Assembly (NCBI GenBank): GCA_905221605.1
Contig: CAJNDS010002203.1
Location: forward strand, 334,246-398,245
Reading direction: 5' to 3'
DNA length: 64,000 nucleotides
Origin: Symbiodinium natans
Lineage: Eukaryota > Sar > Dinophyceae > Suessiales > Symbiodiniaceae
The notes under the pieces are model-generated. The model saw nothing but the letters and a program-made list of their open reading frames with translations. It did no database searches and had not been told where the DNA came from. Numbering within the stretch: position 1 is the first letter of the stretch; each line of letters begins with the position of its first letter. A program made the position numbers and the translations under genes. This document shows, piece by piece, positions 36,714-46,939 of this stretch.

Positions 36714-36813
36714 GCGAACCGTCCGAACCGCCGAACCGAACCGTACCGAACCGGACTGGAACCGAACCGCACGTAATTAAGGTTCGGTTCTCAGAAACCG
36801 AACCGAACCGTGG
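36714..36813. repeat. ACCGAACCG inverted microsatellite
   Basis: Repeated CCGAAC/ACCGAACCG on one side and GGTTCGGTTCTC then AAACCGAACCGAACCG on the other; can fold as GGTTCGGTTyTc-agAAACCGAACC. Confidence 0.8.
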
Positions 36814-37192
36814 CAACCCTGGGTTTAGGGTTTAGGGTGTAGGGTTTAGCGCTTAGGGCTTTCTGGGCTTCGGGAACTTTCGGTGACTTCTAGGGCGTTC
36901 CTCACCCACAGAACCCCGGCCCCGTCTGCCCTTGAGTCCAGCAGGTTTAGGGTTTAGGGTTTAGGGTTTAGGGTTTAGGTTGCATTTTGGAGTCCTACAC
37001 CCTCGAACCTCTCGGCCGAGGCACTTGACGAAGAGCTCGTGGTAATCCGGACCTAGGGAGGCGCATGTTTCGGGTTTAGGGGTTTAGGGGCTCAGGGCTT
37101 CGGATTTAGGGTTTAGGGGGTCTTTCAACAATCTGCTGCTGGCAGGTTCCTGACTCTCGGCCTAAACCCTAAACCCTAAACCCTAAACCCCG

Positions 37193-37280
37193 GATTCCTA
37201 CACGGGGGGTCTACGAAAACAAGGGACCATAATCGGGACCCCAAAAACGTGCCCCGAATTTCGGGAACCCCCACATGCCG
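37193..37280. repeat. Family D element (inverted copy)
   Basis: GGATTCCTACACGGGGGGTC, ACGAAAACAAGGGACCATAA, GGAACCCCCACATG: inverted relation to the 1.2- and 35.1-kb copies; diverged. Confidence 0.4.
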
Positions 37281-37321
37281 CCCTTCTCTCGGCCCTAAAC
37301 CCTAAACCCTAAACCCTAGAC

Positions 37322-37537
37322 CCTAAACCCCCAAAACCCCCAAAACCCCCAAAACCCCCAAAACCCCCAAAACCCCCAAAACCCCCAAAACCCCCAAAAC
37401 CCCCAAAACCCCAAAATCCCCAAAACCCCCAAAACCCCCAAAACCCCCAAAACCCCCAAACCCCCAAAACCCCCAAAACCCCCAAAACCCCCAAAACCCC
37501 CAAACCCCCAAAACCCCCAAAACCCACAAAAAACCCA
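37322..37537 (-). repeat. (CCCCCAAAA)n array
   Basis: About 23 copies of a 9-bp C5A4 unit, distinct from CCCTAAA. Drives glycine/phenylalanine-rich spurious frames (GGFGGFGG, GVLGVLGV) on the minus strand. Confidence 0.95.
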
Positions 37538-37669
37538 AAACCCCCCAACCCTAAACCCTCCAAAAATGGCATCGCTCGGAGGCCGGCCGAAGGTCGTGTA
37601 CATCTTGTACCTCGCGGCTCGTAAGACATGCGTGGGAACCGTGCATCTCCGCGGCTTGTAGGCCCCCCT

Positions 37670-38605
37670 AGACCCCTATGAGCCCTAAGTAAACCCTAGT
37701 AAACCCTCTGAACTCCGTTGAGCCCAATTAAACCCTAGTCAACCCTATGAACCCTAGAAACCTGATAACTCCTATAATGCACCCTATAGACCGTCTAAAC
37801 CCTGTAAACCCTGTAAACCCTATGAGCCCTATAAACCCTATAAACCCTTTAAACCCTATGAACCCTACAAACCCTTCAAACCCTACAAACCCTACAAAAA
37901 CTGAACCCTACAAACCCTACAAACCCTATTAAAAAATAAAAAAACTTATAAACCCTATCCCCTGTAAACCTTATAAACGCCCTAAACCCTTAAACCCTAA
38001 AAGCCCTGAACCCTACTCTGTCAGACCTGCGTGCCCGATGCAGCACCCTGAACTTCAGGGTTTAGTGCTCACGGCTTACCCCTAAACTACTCCTTGCCTT
38101 AAGAACCCCCTCTTTTCAAGGTCCGAAGTAAAGGAAAGGCAAGAAAAGAAGAGGAGAGAAAAGGACCCTAAACTACTATGTGCTTAAGAACCCTCACACA
38201 AAGATACTAATCCCCATTATCCATGTGCAAACACGCTTTAGTTCCCTCGCAGGGTAGATGGCTCATGTCGGTGCTGACATAGCGGAGCAGTCTTCGCATC
38301 ACAAGAACCCATGTGCCAAAAACGCACAAAGCGCCCAAGCGTAGTCAACCCTAAACTCTATAACCCTACAACCCTATAACCCTACTCCTCCCCCTAAACC
38401 CTATAACTCTATAACGCTATAACCCCGTAACCCTATATGACGCTTTACAACCCTGTATAACCCTATATAACCCTGTAACCCTACAACCCTATAACCCTAT
38501 AACTCTATAACTCTATAACTCTATAACCCCATAACCCTATAACCCTACAACCCTACAACCCTATAACCCTAAACCCTAAACCCTAAATAACCCTATGGCC
38601 CTCTG
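37670..38605. repeat. Degenerate CCCTATAA / CCCTACAAA region
   Basis: Many 8-9-bp variants (ACCCTATAA, ACCCTACAA, ACCCTGTAA, ACCCTATGA) at 37680-37930 and 38340-38590, with ~400 bp of unique DNA between containing GGAAAGGCAAGAAAAGAAGA. Looks like mutated heptamer DNA with inserted bases. Confidence 0.7.
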
Positions 38606-38607
38606 AG

Positions 38608-38665
38608 GGAGCTGCAGGTTCTCCTTGATCAGCTGGTACTGGAAGGAGATCCTGACTCCCCAGAC
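38608..38665. CDS. Exon island open on both strands
   Basis: Plus LRELQVLLDQLVLEGDPDSP; minus VRISFQYQLIKENLQLPQRA. Both read well, so strand is undecided. TTTAGGG/TTTGGGG array follows (38668-38795). Confidence 0.35.
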
Positions 38666-38667
38666 AA

Positions 38668-38795
38668 GGGTTTAGGGTTTAGGGTTTAGGGTTTGGGGCT
38701 TGGGGTTTGGGGTTTAGGGTTTAGGGTTTGGGGTTTGGGGTTTAGGGTTTAGGGTTTAAGGTTTAGGGTTTAGGGTTTAAGGTTTGGGGTTTAGG
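38668..38795 (+). repeat. Mixed TTTAGGG/TTTGGGG array
   Basis: About 18 units in alternating blocks of TTTAGGG and TTTGGGG. Confidence 0.9.
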
Positions 38796-38823
38796 GGGAA
38801 GCTATTGTCCTTCTTGCACCTCT

Positions 38824-39090
38824 TTGGGGGTTTGTGGCTTAGAAGTTATAGGGTTATGTTTTAGGTTGCAGAAACTGTTGTCCTTGTTGGGCTCCCGAAT
38901 TTATTCTCATGCGGAGACTCATTTATATCGGGCACCCCCAAAAAGGGACCACAGCATACATCGGCACGACCGTTCAACCCTGCTTGAGAGATTACGCAAC
39001 GTTGCATCGGCACCCGGGAAGATCGACTGCTTGGAACAAGACCCTACAACTGTGAGAATGCCCTGGAGACCTACAAGAAGAGAACCCTAA
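38824..39090 (+). CDS. Candidate exon, 88 codons, unknown
   Basis: Plus frame GLCFRLQKLLSLLGSRIYSH, then APPKRDHSIHRHDRSTLLER and LRNVASAPGKIDCLEQDP, stopping in CCCTAAA DNA. Basic and histidine-rich. No family; other frames are partly open. Confidence 0.3.
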   Translation: MGVCGLEVIGLCFRLQKLLSLLGSRIYSHAETHLYRAPPKRDHSIHRHDRSTLLERLRNVASAPGKIDCLEQDPTTVRMPWRPTRREP

Positions 39091-39287
39091 ACCCTAAACC
39101 CTAAACCCTAGACCCTCCTAAACCCTAAACCCTAAACCCTAAACCCTAAACCCCAAACCCTAAACCCTAAACGCTAAACCTGTTTGGGGCTTCGATGTTT
39201 GGGGCTCGAAGGCTACAAGCCTTTTGGTAGCACACTGGAAGGCATCTCCAATAAAACACTCAAGGGAGGAAAGGAGGGACTTGGGTG

Positions 39288-39394
39288 TGGTTTAGGGTTT
39301 AGGGTTTAGGGTTTAGGGTTTAGGGTTTAGGGTTTTAGGGTTTAGGGTTTAGGGTTTAGAGTTTAGGGTTTAGGGTTCAGGGTTTAGGGTTTAG
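39288..39394 (+). repeat. TTTAGGG array
   Basis: About 15 units right of an island (39180-39285) whose plus frame contains STLEGISNKTLKGGKEGL. Confidence 0.9.
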
Positions 39395-39492
39395 GCTTGT
39401 TCCCCTTTTATCTAACAGTCCGTAATAGGGATCATCGTAAACCCTAGTATGCTCCCGATTAAGGACTGCTAGTAAATGAGAGAACATCCCAA
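39395..39492. mobile_element. Family B MITE-like element
   Basis: CTTGTTCCCCTTTTATCTAA .. GGACTGCTAG .. GAGAACATCCCAAG, embedded at the right edge of a TTTAGGG array; a TTTAGGG array resumes at 39525. Confidence 0.7.
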
Positions 39493-39789
39493 GAAGGGGC
39501 CCTGATGAGGAACCTTCTTGGTAATTTAGGGTTTAGGGTTTAGGGTTTAGGGTTTAGGGTTTAGGGTTTAGGGGTGATATGGGGTACGGTATATAGGGAC
39601 GATGTGAGGTACCTTTAGGGGTTATGTAGGGGAATTACGCTTAAGGGCCCCTACAAGGGGTTCTTCCTTGTATCCCTTGAAACAAAGCTTCTTTTTTGGG
39701 GCTTAAAAAAGGGGGTTCTCTCACCCACCAAGGTTAAAGGCGACCCTACTCAGCAAGTGCAGTTAAACAGAGACAGCTGAGCTCCTGCC

Positions 39790-39940
39790 CCAAACCCTAA
39801 ACCCTAAACCCAAAACCCTGAACCCTAAACCCTAAACCATTTTGAGCCTTAAACCCTAAACCCTAAACCCTAAACCCTAAACCCTAAACCCTAAACCCTA
39901 AACCCTAAACCCTAAACCCTAAACCCTAAACCCTCCCCAA
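39790..39940 (-). repeat. CCCTAAA array
   Basis: About 19 units in two blocks; the larger block at 39849-39935 is uninterrupted. Confidence 0.95.
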
Positions 39941-40267
39941 AGCAGCTGCTAACAAGGACCAGGTGCTCCAATGACACCTCCAGACCGTCAGCCGTCCGCG
40001 ACCTGAGGGGACCTCGGCGTGAGTTTGGGCCTAGGAGCCTCTGAGAACCCCGAACGCCTTTGTTTGGCCCTAAACCCGAAACCCTAAACCTTAAACCCTA
40101 AACCCTAAACTACCCTAAACCCACAAGGGTTTAGGGTTTCGGGCCAACCACGGTTGGACACGGTGTTGTCTTCTGGGGTTAGGAGTCGCAAGAGCGCTTG
40201 TAAGGGAAGGTTCCGACCCGCAGGGAAACCTCCGAAAATGTAGATCTCTGTGGTTCTCTGAACCCTA

Positions 40268-40413
40268 CTTGGAGGTTCATGGGTACTTAACCCTAAACCC
40301 TAAACCCTAGACCCTAAACCCTAAAACCTAAACCCTAAACCTACTTAGAGGACTTATAGGCGGCTCATCGGTGCGGCTGTAATTGGGGTTGTAAGTACCT
40401 CCCAACCTCCAAG
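40268..40413. mobile_element. Family A element with internal CCCTAAA
   Basis: CTTGGAGGTTCATGGGTACT .. GGTTGTAAGTACCTCCCAAC then CTCCAAG; internal CCCTAAA x8 at 40289-40341. Structure parallels the 33.0-kb intron copy (ends plus internal heptamers). Confidence 0.7.
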
Positions 40414-40433
40414 TAAACCCTAACCACAAAGTT

Positions 40434-40492
40434 TTAGGGTTTAGGGTTTAGGGTCTAGGGTCTAGGGTTTAGGGTTTAGGGTTTAGGGTGTA
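40434..40492 (+). repeat. TTTAGGG array
   Basis: Eight units including two TCTAGGG. Confidence 0.9.
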
Positions 40493-40559
40493 GCACGGGT
40501 CAGCTGAACGCAATAGTGTGAAGACATGCCCACCCCAAGGCCACCCTATCACAACTCAC

Positions 40560-40650
40560 TGCGAAACCAAACCGGAGCCAGCCAAAACCAAGCCAGCCAT
40601 TCAAAATCCGCGAAACCGGAGCCAGCCCAAACTAAGGCAACCATTCTCGG
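40560..40650. repeat. Tandem duplication ~45 bp
   Basis: GCGAAACC(AAA)CCGGAGCCAGCC...CCAGCCATTC and GCGAAACCGGAGCCAGCCCA..GCAACCATTC. A second short duplication (CATAAGGCAAAGGA) occurs at 40718 and 40781. Confidence 0.65.
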
Positions 40651-40904
40651 AGGATTCTGAAACTAGTTAGAACAGCCCAAGCCTTTAGTGACTAGACTTC
40701 TGGGTTTTTCTTGGGGCCATAAGGCAAAGGATTCACAGAAAACTCAGGCGTGAACTTGCAGGTTGTGGGTCACTTGGGTCCATAAGGCAAAGGACTCTCC
40801 TTCAGGTTTGCGCGAAGGGGACGGTCTGGGCCGAAGGGCCCTCTCAATGAGGTGCGAAGAGGTTGCACAGACAGGGGTGCAGTCTTGGCAAGAAGCCAGA
40901 GAGC

Positions 40905-41395
40905 AGGGCAGAGCCAGGGCCAGGGGCCAGGGGCAAGGCCCAGAGCCAGGGCCCCGAGCCAGGCCAGGGCCAGGGCAGGTCAGGCCAGAGCCACAGGGCC
41001 AGGGCAGGTCAGGGCCAAAGCCAGGACAGGGCCAGAGCCAGGGCCAGGGCCAGGGCCAGGGCCACAGCCAGAACCAGGGCCCAAAGCCACGGCCAAGGCC
41101 ACAGCCACGGCCACGCAGCCCCTGGCCAGCGCCAGGGCCAGGGCCAGGGCCAGGGCCAGGGCCAGCGCCAGAACCAGGTCAGGAGGGCCAGGGCCAGGGC
41201 CAGGCCAGGGCCACGGTCAGGGCCAGGGCCAGAGCCAGGGCCAGGGCCGGGCCAGAGCCAGCCAGGGCCACGGCCAGGGTCAGGGCCAGGGCCAGGCCAG
41301 GGCCAGGGCCAGGGCCAGGGCCACGGTCAGGGCCAGGGCCAGGGCCAGGGCCAGGGCCAGGGCCAGGGCCAGAACCAGGGCCAGGTCCAGGCAAA
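40905..41395. repeat. (GGGCCA)n minisatellite
   Basis: ~490 bp of GGGCCA hexamers with GCCACA/GCCAGA variants. Six bases is a multiple of three, so all frames stay open; the 194-240-codon GQGQGQ / PGPGPG / ARARAR frames are not evidence for a protein. Confidence 0.95.
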
Positions 41396-41472
41396 TGGAA
41401 AAAGGATCCCCCCCCAAGGTAATAGTGACTATGCTGGGCGACTCTAGCTTGGCGACCCATCAGGGGTGCGGC

Positions 41473-41503
41473 TGGCAGGCTCTGCAGCCCAGCAGAGCCT
41501 GCC
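41473..41503. repeat. Short perfect hairpin
   Basis: GGCAGGCTCTG - CAGCCCAG - CAGAGCCTGCC: 11-bp arms with an 8-base loop, just after the hexamer array. Confidence 0.75.
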
Positions 41504-41569
41504 CTGGTCTCGCTGACCGCTCGACTGCGCCCGCCTACCCCAATAGAGCTTTGAGGGGGGGCGGGCGGG

Positions 41570-41675
41570 TTTAGGGTTTAGGGTTTAGGGTTTGGGGTTT
41601 GGGGTTTAGGGTTTAGGGTTTAGGGTCGCTCCGCTCCCGCATTGGGGTTTAGGGTTTAGGGTTTAGGTGTTGGGT
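41570..41675 (+). repeat. TTTAGGG array
   Basis: Two groups of heptamers separated by GTCGCTCCGCTCCCGCATTGG. Confidence 0.85.
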
Positions 41676-42075
41676 AGTTTAGGCTTTGGGGTTCTATTCC
41701 AGTTCGGCCCCTGCCCATTTCTAGGCTGCGAGCACGACTTCAAAACTTTGGGGCTTAATTACAACCTTCCTTCCCGAGTATCCTGGGAGGAAAGAAATGT
41801 GCTTTAACAAATGACATCCTGAACCCTAAGCCCTACGCCCGAAACCCTGATACCCTAAACCCTTCTTGAATTCGGTGGAGAAAATGTGGATCCGGTTCAG
41901 CCAGAAAGGGGAACAAGCACACTTTGGCATCGACTCACCTCCCCTCCTTGTCGGCAGGAGGTTGCTATAAGAGCTTGCGGGGTTTGGGGTTTAGGGCCTT
42001 TTGGGGCTTAGGGCTCAGGGTTTAGGAGCTTGGGGTTGAGGGCTTCTGGGGTTTAGGGTTCAGGGCTTACGGATC

Positions 42076-42258
42076 TCAATCAGCCGAGACGCTGCCAGAG
42101 GCAGAGGCGTCGTGTGAGAACTGCACGCTGATCACTGTCGACTGGAACCTAAGGCTGCGCGTTGAAGCCGAAAGGTACTCGGCATCATGCCACCAAGAAC
42201 ACTGTGCAGCACGTCCTTTTTCTGGCTTGCTGTTCAGGAGCTCACATTGAATAAGCAA
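42076..42258 (-). CDS. Candidate terminal exon, unknown
   Basis: Minus frame CELLNSKPEKGRAAQCSWWH, then DAEYLSASTRSLRFQ and FSHDASASGSVSAD, TGA at 42076-42078. Non-repetitive and protein-like; no ATG at the 5' end, so an exon if real. Unrecognised. Confidence 0.4.
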   Translation of the reverse strand: MLIQCELLNSKPEKGRAAQCSWWHDAEYLSASTRSLRFQSTVISVQFSHDASASGSVSAD

Positions 42259-43154
42259 ACCATGCCAAGTACGACGTCCAATGTTTCAACTTTGGCCACT
42301 TCAGTTTGACACGTCATGATCAAACGTGAGATCTGACCGCACACCTACTCCTGGGAATCTGCTACGTGGGCCAACTGTCCGCCATTGTCCTGCGAAAAAA
42401 GTGTCCTGTTGCTCACAAGCTTTTGCCAAGCCTTGATTTGAGTCTAGCTGGCTCCCTCAACCCTAAACCCTCTCTCTCTCACAGGCGCTCAGTCAATGTC
42501 AGGCCTAAACCCTAAACCCTAAAACCTATTGACATCTGTGGCGTCAAAGAATGCTGGCGTGCTATGAGCTACGGGCCTGGCAGTTGAGTTCATGCCTTCC
42601 GCTAGACAATGTGTCAGCTAATCAATCCTCAACCCACGCCCCAACCCTTGCAAACCCTTTATGCTATAAAGCCCTGAACCCCTAGCCCTTTGGACCCTGC
42701 CTGAACCCGCCAAGCATATTTTCAAAAAGGCCAGAGCCCATAAACAGGACCATTCTGATGCATACTTTGGCAGCTAAAAAAGAAAACGCCTATACCCTCC
42801 AAACCCTCCAAACCCAAAACTTACCAGACAAAGGTGCCTCACAAAGCGATGGCCCAAGCCAAGCCAGTGCCGGCCAGTCCCCCACCTTCGCTGGCTTTCT
42901 TTGGGGTTTTAGGGTTTCAGGGTGTTTAGGGTTTAGGGTTTCAGGGTTTCAGGGTTTCAGGGTTTCAGGGTTCAGGGTTGAGGGTCTTTAGTTGACTAGG
43001 TACCGGGGGGCCACCTGACCCCCCTGACCCCCCTGACCCCCCGGGCCTGGCCCCCCAGCCCCGCTGACCCCTGAAACTGCCTGCGAGAAACCCCGACCAC
43101 CCTACCAGACCCAACCCCGAACGTCATGAAACTGAATTAAGTGTTTAGAAGTGG

Positions 43155-43325
43155 ACTGTTTCCTTGAGTTTAGGCCTAAACCCTAAAAGGAATAGGTTTG
43201 GGTGGCAGTGTTAGATGGCCCTCCACAATCGGGCCAAAGCTTCTCTTCGCACCTCACGAAGCTTTCGAGCTTGCTCCGAAACCTAACCTTCACAGCACCT
43301 ACGCCCTATCACAGCAGACCCTAAA
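43155..43325. repeat. Segmental duplication partner of 3059-3235
   Basis: Same order and orientation as at 3.1 kb; the preceding 42995-43075 has a GACCCCCCT-type tandem repeat also hinted at 3050-3060. Confidence 0.8.
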
Positions 43326-43334
43326 CCCTAAACC

Positions 43335-43425
43335 CTAAAAAAGAGCAGGCCCACGACTGCTGCCCCACAAACTCCTGTTTTGAACCTGGCAAGTGCGTAA
43401 CGTCCTGCCTCAGTCCTGTGGTTTA
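43335..43425 (-). CDS. Exon-like island with hydrophobic end
   Basis: Minus frame RTEAGRYALARFKTGVCGAA then VVGLLFF. CCCTAAA left (43319-43338), TTTAGGG right. Possible membrane helix; unknown. Confidence 0.35.
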
Positions 43426-43665
43426 GAGGTTTAGGGTTTCGGGTTTGGGGGTTTAGGGGGTTAGGGTTTAGGGTTCAGGGTTTAGGGTTTACAGTAGGGG
43501 TTTAGGGGTTTAGGGGTTTAGGGTTTAGTGTTCAGGGTTCAGGGTTTAGGGTTTAGGGTTTAGGGGTTTAGGGGTTTAGGGGTTTAGGGGTTTAGGGGTT
43601 TAGGGTTTAGGGTTTAGGGGTTTAGGGTTTAGGGGTTTTTGGGGTAGGGTTTAGGAAGCATCTTC
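43425..43665 (+). repeat. TTTAGGG / GTTTAGGG array
   Basis: About 30 units, many of them octamers (GGGTTTAGG with extra G). Unit length switches between 7 and 8. Confidence 0.9.
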
Positions 43666-43721
43666 CAGGTTCAAAAAGGGGTCCCGCTTGCAAGGACAAG
43701 GCCATGGGAGATGGAACCAGG

Positions 43722-43755
43722 GAACCCTAAACCCTAAACCCTAAACCCTAAACCG
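43722..43755 (-). repeat. CCCTAAA array
   Basis: Five units; short. Confidence 0.9.
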
Positions 43756-44359
43756 GGTTCGAGGAGGCTGCGTTCGGAGACCTCGGCGTGAAACTATGAC
43801 GCACCGTCTTGCACGGTCATTTTTGCCGAGGGTTGTAAAGGGTTTGGGACGTTTCCTTACTTTCTAGAAGTTGGACCTTGGAGCCTCCAGCTTGTACCCC
43901 AAGGGCTTTAACAAACCCTGTTCAGGGTTTAGGGCTTAGGTTTTTTTTGGGTTCAGGGTCTAAAGATTCTTGAGGTAGGATAAGGGCCATACTAGGAGCA
44001 CATTAAGGGGAACCTCTAGGGGTATATGAAGCACATATTTAGGGGAACCTGTAAGGCCCTCTTGGGAGTAGATTAAGGGGAACCTTTAGGGATTAGGGCC
44101 CTAAACCCTAAACCCTAACCCTAAACCCTAAACCCTATACCCGAAACCCTAAACCCTTAAGGTAGTAGTATAAGGGCCATATTCAATTTGGAGTATAGTA
44201 AGGGGAACCTTTACAACTACAAACGTAGGGGTACCGAGCCTTAGTCCCTTGGTCCTTCAGCCAAGAGCTCTCAGCCCTATGAACCCCAAAGACCCTTTGG
44301 AGAGTTTGGGGTTTGTAGGGTTTTAGGGCTTTTAGGGCTTTAGGGTTGAGGGTTTTAGG

Positions 44360-44459
44360 GTTTGGGGTTTTTGGGTTTTTGGGTTTTTGGGTTTTTGGGT
44401 TTTTGGGTTTTTGGGTTTTTGGGTTTTTGGGTTTTTGGGTTTTTGGGTTTTTGGGTTTC
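44360..44459 (+). repeat. (GGGTTTTT)n octamer array
   Basis: About 11 octamers GGGTTTTT, a T-expanded variant; gives KPKNPKTQ frames on the minus strand. Confidence 0.95.
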
Positions 44460-44469
44460 GGGCTCCACC

Positions 44470-44640
44470 TGAAGCGATGGAAACCCTGCCCTGGGCAAGC
44501 GGCGCGGACGGGGAAATGGACTGCATGATCAGGTTGTAGTCCAGGCCAATCCTTCGTTGAACTCTTGTAGGGGTTTCCAAGCTTCGACCCTCTAAAGAAG
44601 CCCTTTGTTGAATCGAACCCAGACTCCTTTACGACGCTAG
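44470..44640 (-). CDS. Candidate exon, unknown
   Basis: Minus frame VVKESGFDSTKGFFRGSKLG then NPYKSSTKDWPGLQPDHAVH and FPVRAACPGQGFHRFRW, before the octamer array. Protein-like composition; unrecognised. Confidence 0.4.
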
Positions 44641-44735
44641 CTGGCAAAAAAAGCCCTAAACCCTAAACCCCAAACCCTTAACGCCTTCGAGGCAGCTGTT
44701 GCAGCTCTCGCGCTCAATTCTTATGTTTTGCAGTT

Positions 44736-44812
44736 CGGGAGGCCCTCGCGGTCAAGGACAGAAACAGGCTGATAAACTTCAAGCCCTGGACATCCCACGG
44801 TTAAGGGTTCAG
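44736..44812 (+). CDS. Candidate terminal exon, plus strand
   Basis: After TTTTGCAG (44728-44735) the plus frame reads REALAVKDRNRLINFKPWTS then HG and TAA at 44810-44812. The preceding 44680-44725 also reads plausibly (AFEAAVAALALNSYVLQ). Unknown family. Confidence 0.4.
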
Positions 44813-45187
44813 GGTTGAGGGTTTAGGTTTTAGGGTTTAGGGCTTCGGGTTTAGGGTTTAGCCTCTCTTTCTTGCTGAGAAGTTTCGGGCTCAAAGATGC
44901 GGTCATTTTCGCAACTTTGGGCTTAGGGTTGTGTAGGATTCTCCGCTCAACTCCCCTTTACGCCCCAAACCCCCCAAGCCCTGGCGAAGCCCACACGAAA
45001 ATCACAACCGCAAAGCGTCACAAGCACTCCCGAACAAACACCCACGGAACTAGAACATCACTTTCAACCATATCGGGGTTCTACATCTGAAGCTACAAGA
45101 TTGGGTCCCTGAGAACCCCTGGTGCCCTCCAAACTCTAATCCTTAAGCCCTTAACCCTACCCCTAAACGCTAAACCCCAAACCCCAA

Positions 45188-45300
45188 CTTGGCAGCCGAG
45201 CAACCATATTGCAATAAGGGCACCCTTTTTTGGGTTGCTTACTTTGTAAGGGAACCCTGAACGAAAACAAGAAGGAAAAGGGTACCACTGGGCTACCAAG
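45188..45300. mobile_element. Family E MITE-like element, copy 2
   Basis: CTTGGCAGCCGAGCAACCAT ... GGTACCACTGGGCTACCAAG; interior GGGCACCCTTTTTTGGGTTG shared with the 49.4-kb copy. Confidence 0.8.
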
Positions 45301-45860
45301 CCAAACCCTAAATCCTAAACCCCTAACCCTAAACCCTACACCCTACACCCTAAACCCTAAACCCTAAGCCCAAAAGAAACCAAAACCAACCACTTTCTGC
45401 GAGCCAAGGTGGCTCCCATGGCTCTAGCACATCCCAAGCCTTTGTTAGGGGTTAGGTTTAGGGCTTAAGGCACAGAATCTGGCTTTAGGGTTTAGGGTTT
45501 AGGGTTTAGGGTTTAGGGTTGTCTCAGCGACGTTGGCGTGACTCGTAAGCAGCTGCAGGAGTGTTCGGATTTAGGGTTTAGCGTTTAACGTAGGGCACCC
45601 GGTCCCAGAGTAACCTGGGAATGAGCAGGGCTACAGGGTCTAGGCTTACAAGGGTTTTGCAGGTGGCTTTTTTTGGGCCCGGCCTAGCTTAAGGGCTTCG
45701 GGGTTTCAAGTGGAAGGCTTTGAGGGTCCGTAGTTCTTTTGTTTTCTTGCGGGGGCGAATTCTCTGCATGGAACTATCTCACATCGGAAACGGCAGCTGA
45801 GGGCTCTAGGTAGCGCCTTGTGAATTCAGAGTTCACCCCCTTTCTTTAACCTATTATATG
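45300..45860. other. Arrays and unassigned sequence
   Basis: CCCTAAA units 45303-45370, an island 45375-45450, TTTAGGG x6 45482-45521; the remainder unassigned. Confidence 0.5.
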
Positions 45861-45888
45861 CATATACATATATATATATATATATTAA
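45860..45888. repeat. (TA)n microsatellite
   Basis: ATATATATATATATATATAT-type tract. Confidence 0.9.
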
Positions 45889-46184
45889 TTTCATACATGT
45901 TACTAGATAGTAGTAGAAACGTTAATATACCAAACCCCACGCGTTCACGTGCGAAGACCCTCAGGCTCCCCCTAGTTCTCCTCGTCCTTTCTAACCTTTT
46001 CGTCTCAAAACAGCCCACAAACTCCGCACATAATCAGGCCATTGGGAACTCAGAAAGCCTAAAAGATTTTTAAGGGTATAAGGAGGGACCCCTGGAAGGG
46101 ACTACTATGAGCCAAGGTGGACTCGAAACCCTAAACCCTAAACCCTAAACCCTAAACCCCAAACCCTAAACCCTAAACCCAGCT

Positions 46185-46380
46185 TTGGGCACTTCGTTCC
46201 TAGCTGCCTAAGAGGCTTTGGATCTCCCGGTGTCTCAAGAGCCTCATGGTCACAAGATGTCTGTGCAACAGATTCTTGGCCAAATAATCCCCAACTTTCA
46301 GAACCTGAAAATGGGGGGGGGGGGGAGGCCTCTTCAAGTAGATAGGAGATAGGCCATTCCGGGTAGTTTCTGACGTCCAT
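46185..46380 (-). CDS. Candidate exon, unknown
   Basis: Minus frame DVRNYPEWPISYLLEEASPP, then SGSESWGLFGQESVAQTSCD and HEALETPGDPKPLRQL, ~60 codons. A poly-G run (46311-46325) lies inside and could hide a frame error. CCCTAAA array on the left (46130-46180). Confidence 0.4.
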
Positions 46381-46504
46381 GCCTAGGGATTGTTGCTGTT
46401 GAGGGTGGTAACCCTAATACCCTAAACCCTAAACCCTAAACCCTAAGCCCTAAGCCCTAAACCCTAAACCCTAAGCCCTAAACCCTTAACCCTAAACCCT
46501 AAAC

Positions 46505-46570
46505 CCGAAACCACAAGCGCGCGGCGGAATAGATCAAGAAAAAGGCGAGCAGGAGGCTCACGCCAGCACA
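46505..46570 (-). CDS. Exon with membrane helix
   Basis: Minus: CTTCTCAG then CAGVSLLLAFFLIYSAARLW then FR and GGTTTAGGG-type sequence. Fifteen hydrophobic residues followed by R-x-W-x-R. CCCTAAA units left, TTTAGGG array right (46624-46655). Confidence 0.45.
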
Positions 46571-46719
46571 CCTGAGAAGTGACAACTCTTGCAGCGGTTG
46601 GGGCGGAAGCAAGGTTTCTTGGCTTTAGGGTTTAGGGTTTAGGGTTTAGGGTTTAGCCCCAAAACCTATGTTGCAGGTGGTTGCCACGGAGCCCCGTAGA
46701 GAAGTCTTAGATATGGGGT

Positions 46720-46820
46720 TCTTAAGGGAGGGGGGTTCGTGGGGGGTAGGTTTCTAGGGAAACTTAGGGAGGCTTACGAAGCCGTAGGGAATAGTGGGGA
46801 GCATTAGGGACTTGAACCCC
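46720..46820. repeat. Family G dispersed element
   Basis: GGTTCTTAAGGGAGGGGGGT .. GAAACTTAGGGAGGCTTACG .. GGGACTTGAACCCC; related to 32150-32212 (GGTTCTTAAGGGAGGGGGTT) and, inverted, 30150-30245. Confidence 0.5.
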
Positions 46821-46939
46821 GTCCCGGAAGAACTCTATAGCTTAGGTGACCTACAAGACAATGGATAGGTGGACGGTTCTTAAGGTCGCAGCTACTGGAG
46901 TCATAAGGATCCCCACCACCGGAAGACTCCCAAACCCCT

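Noticed and set aside
37309-37629. Gly/Phe-rich GFGGFGG frames
   Set aside because: Direct translation of the CCCCCAAAA array.
40763-41574. 194-240-codon Gln/Gly/Ala/Arg/Pro-rich plus frames
   Set aside because: Produced by a GGGCCA hexamer array in all three frames; no non-repeat domain supports any of them.
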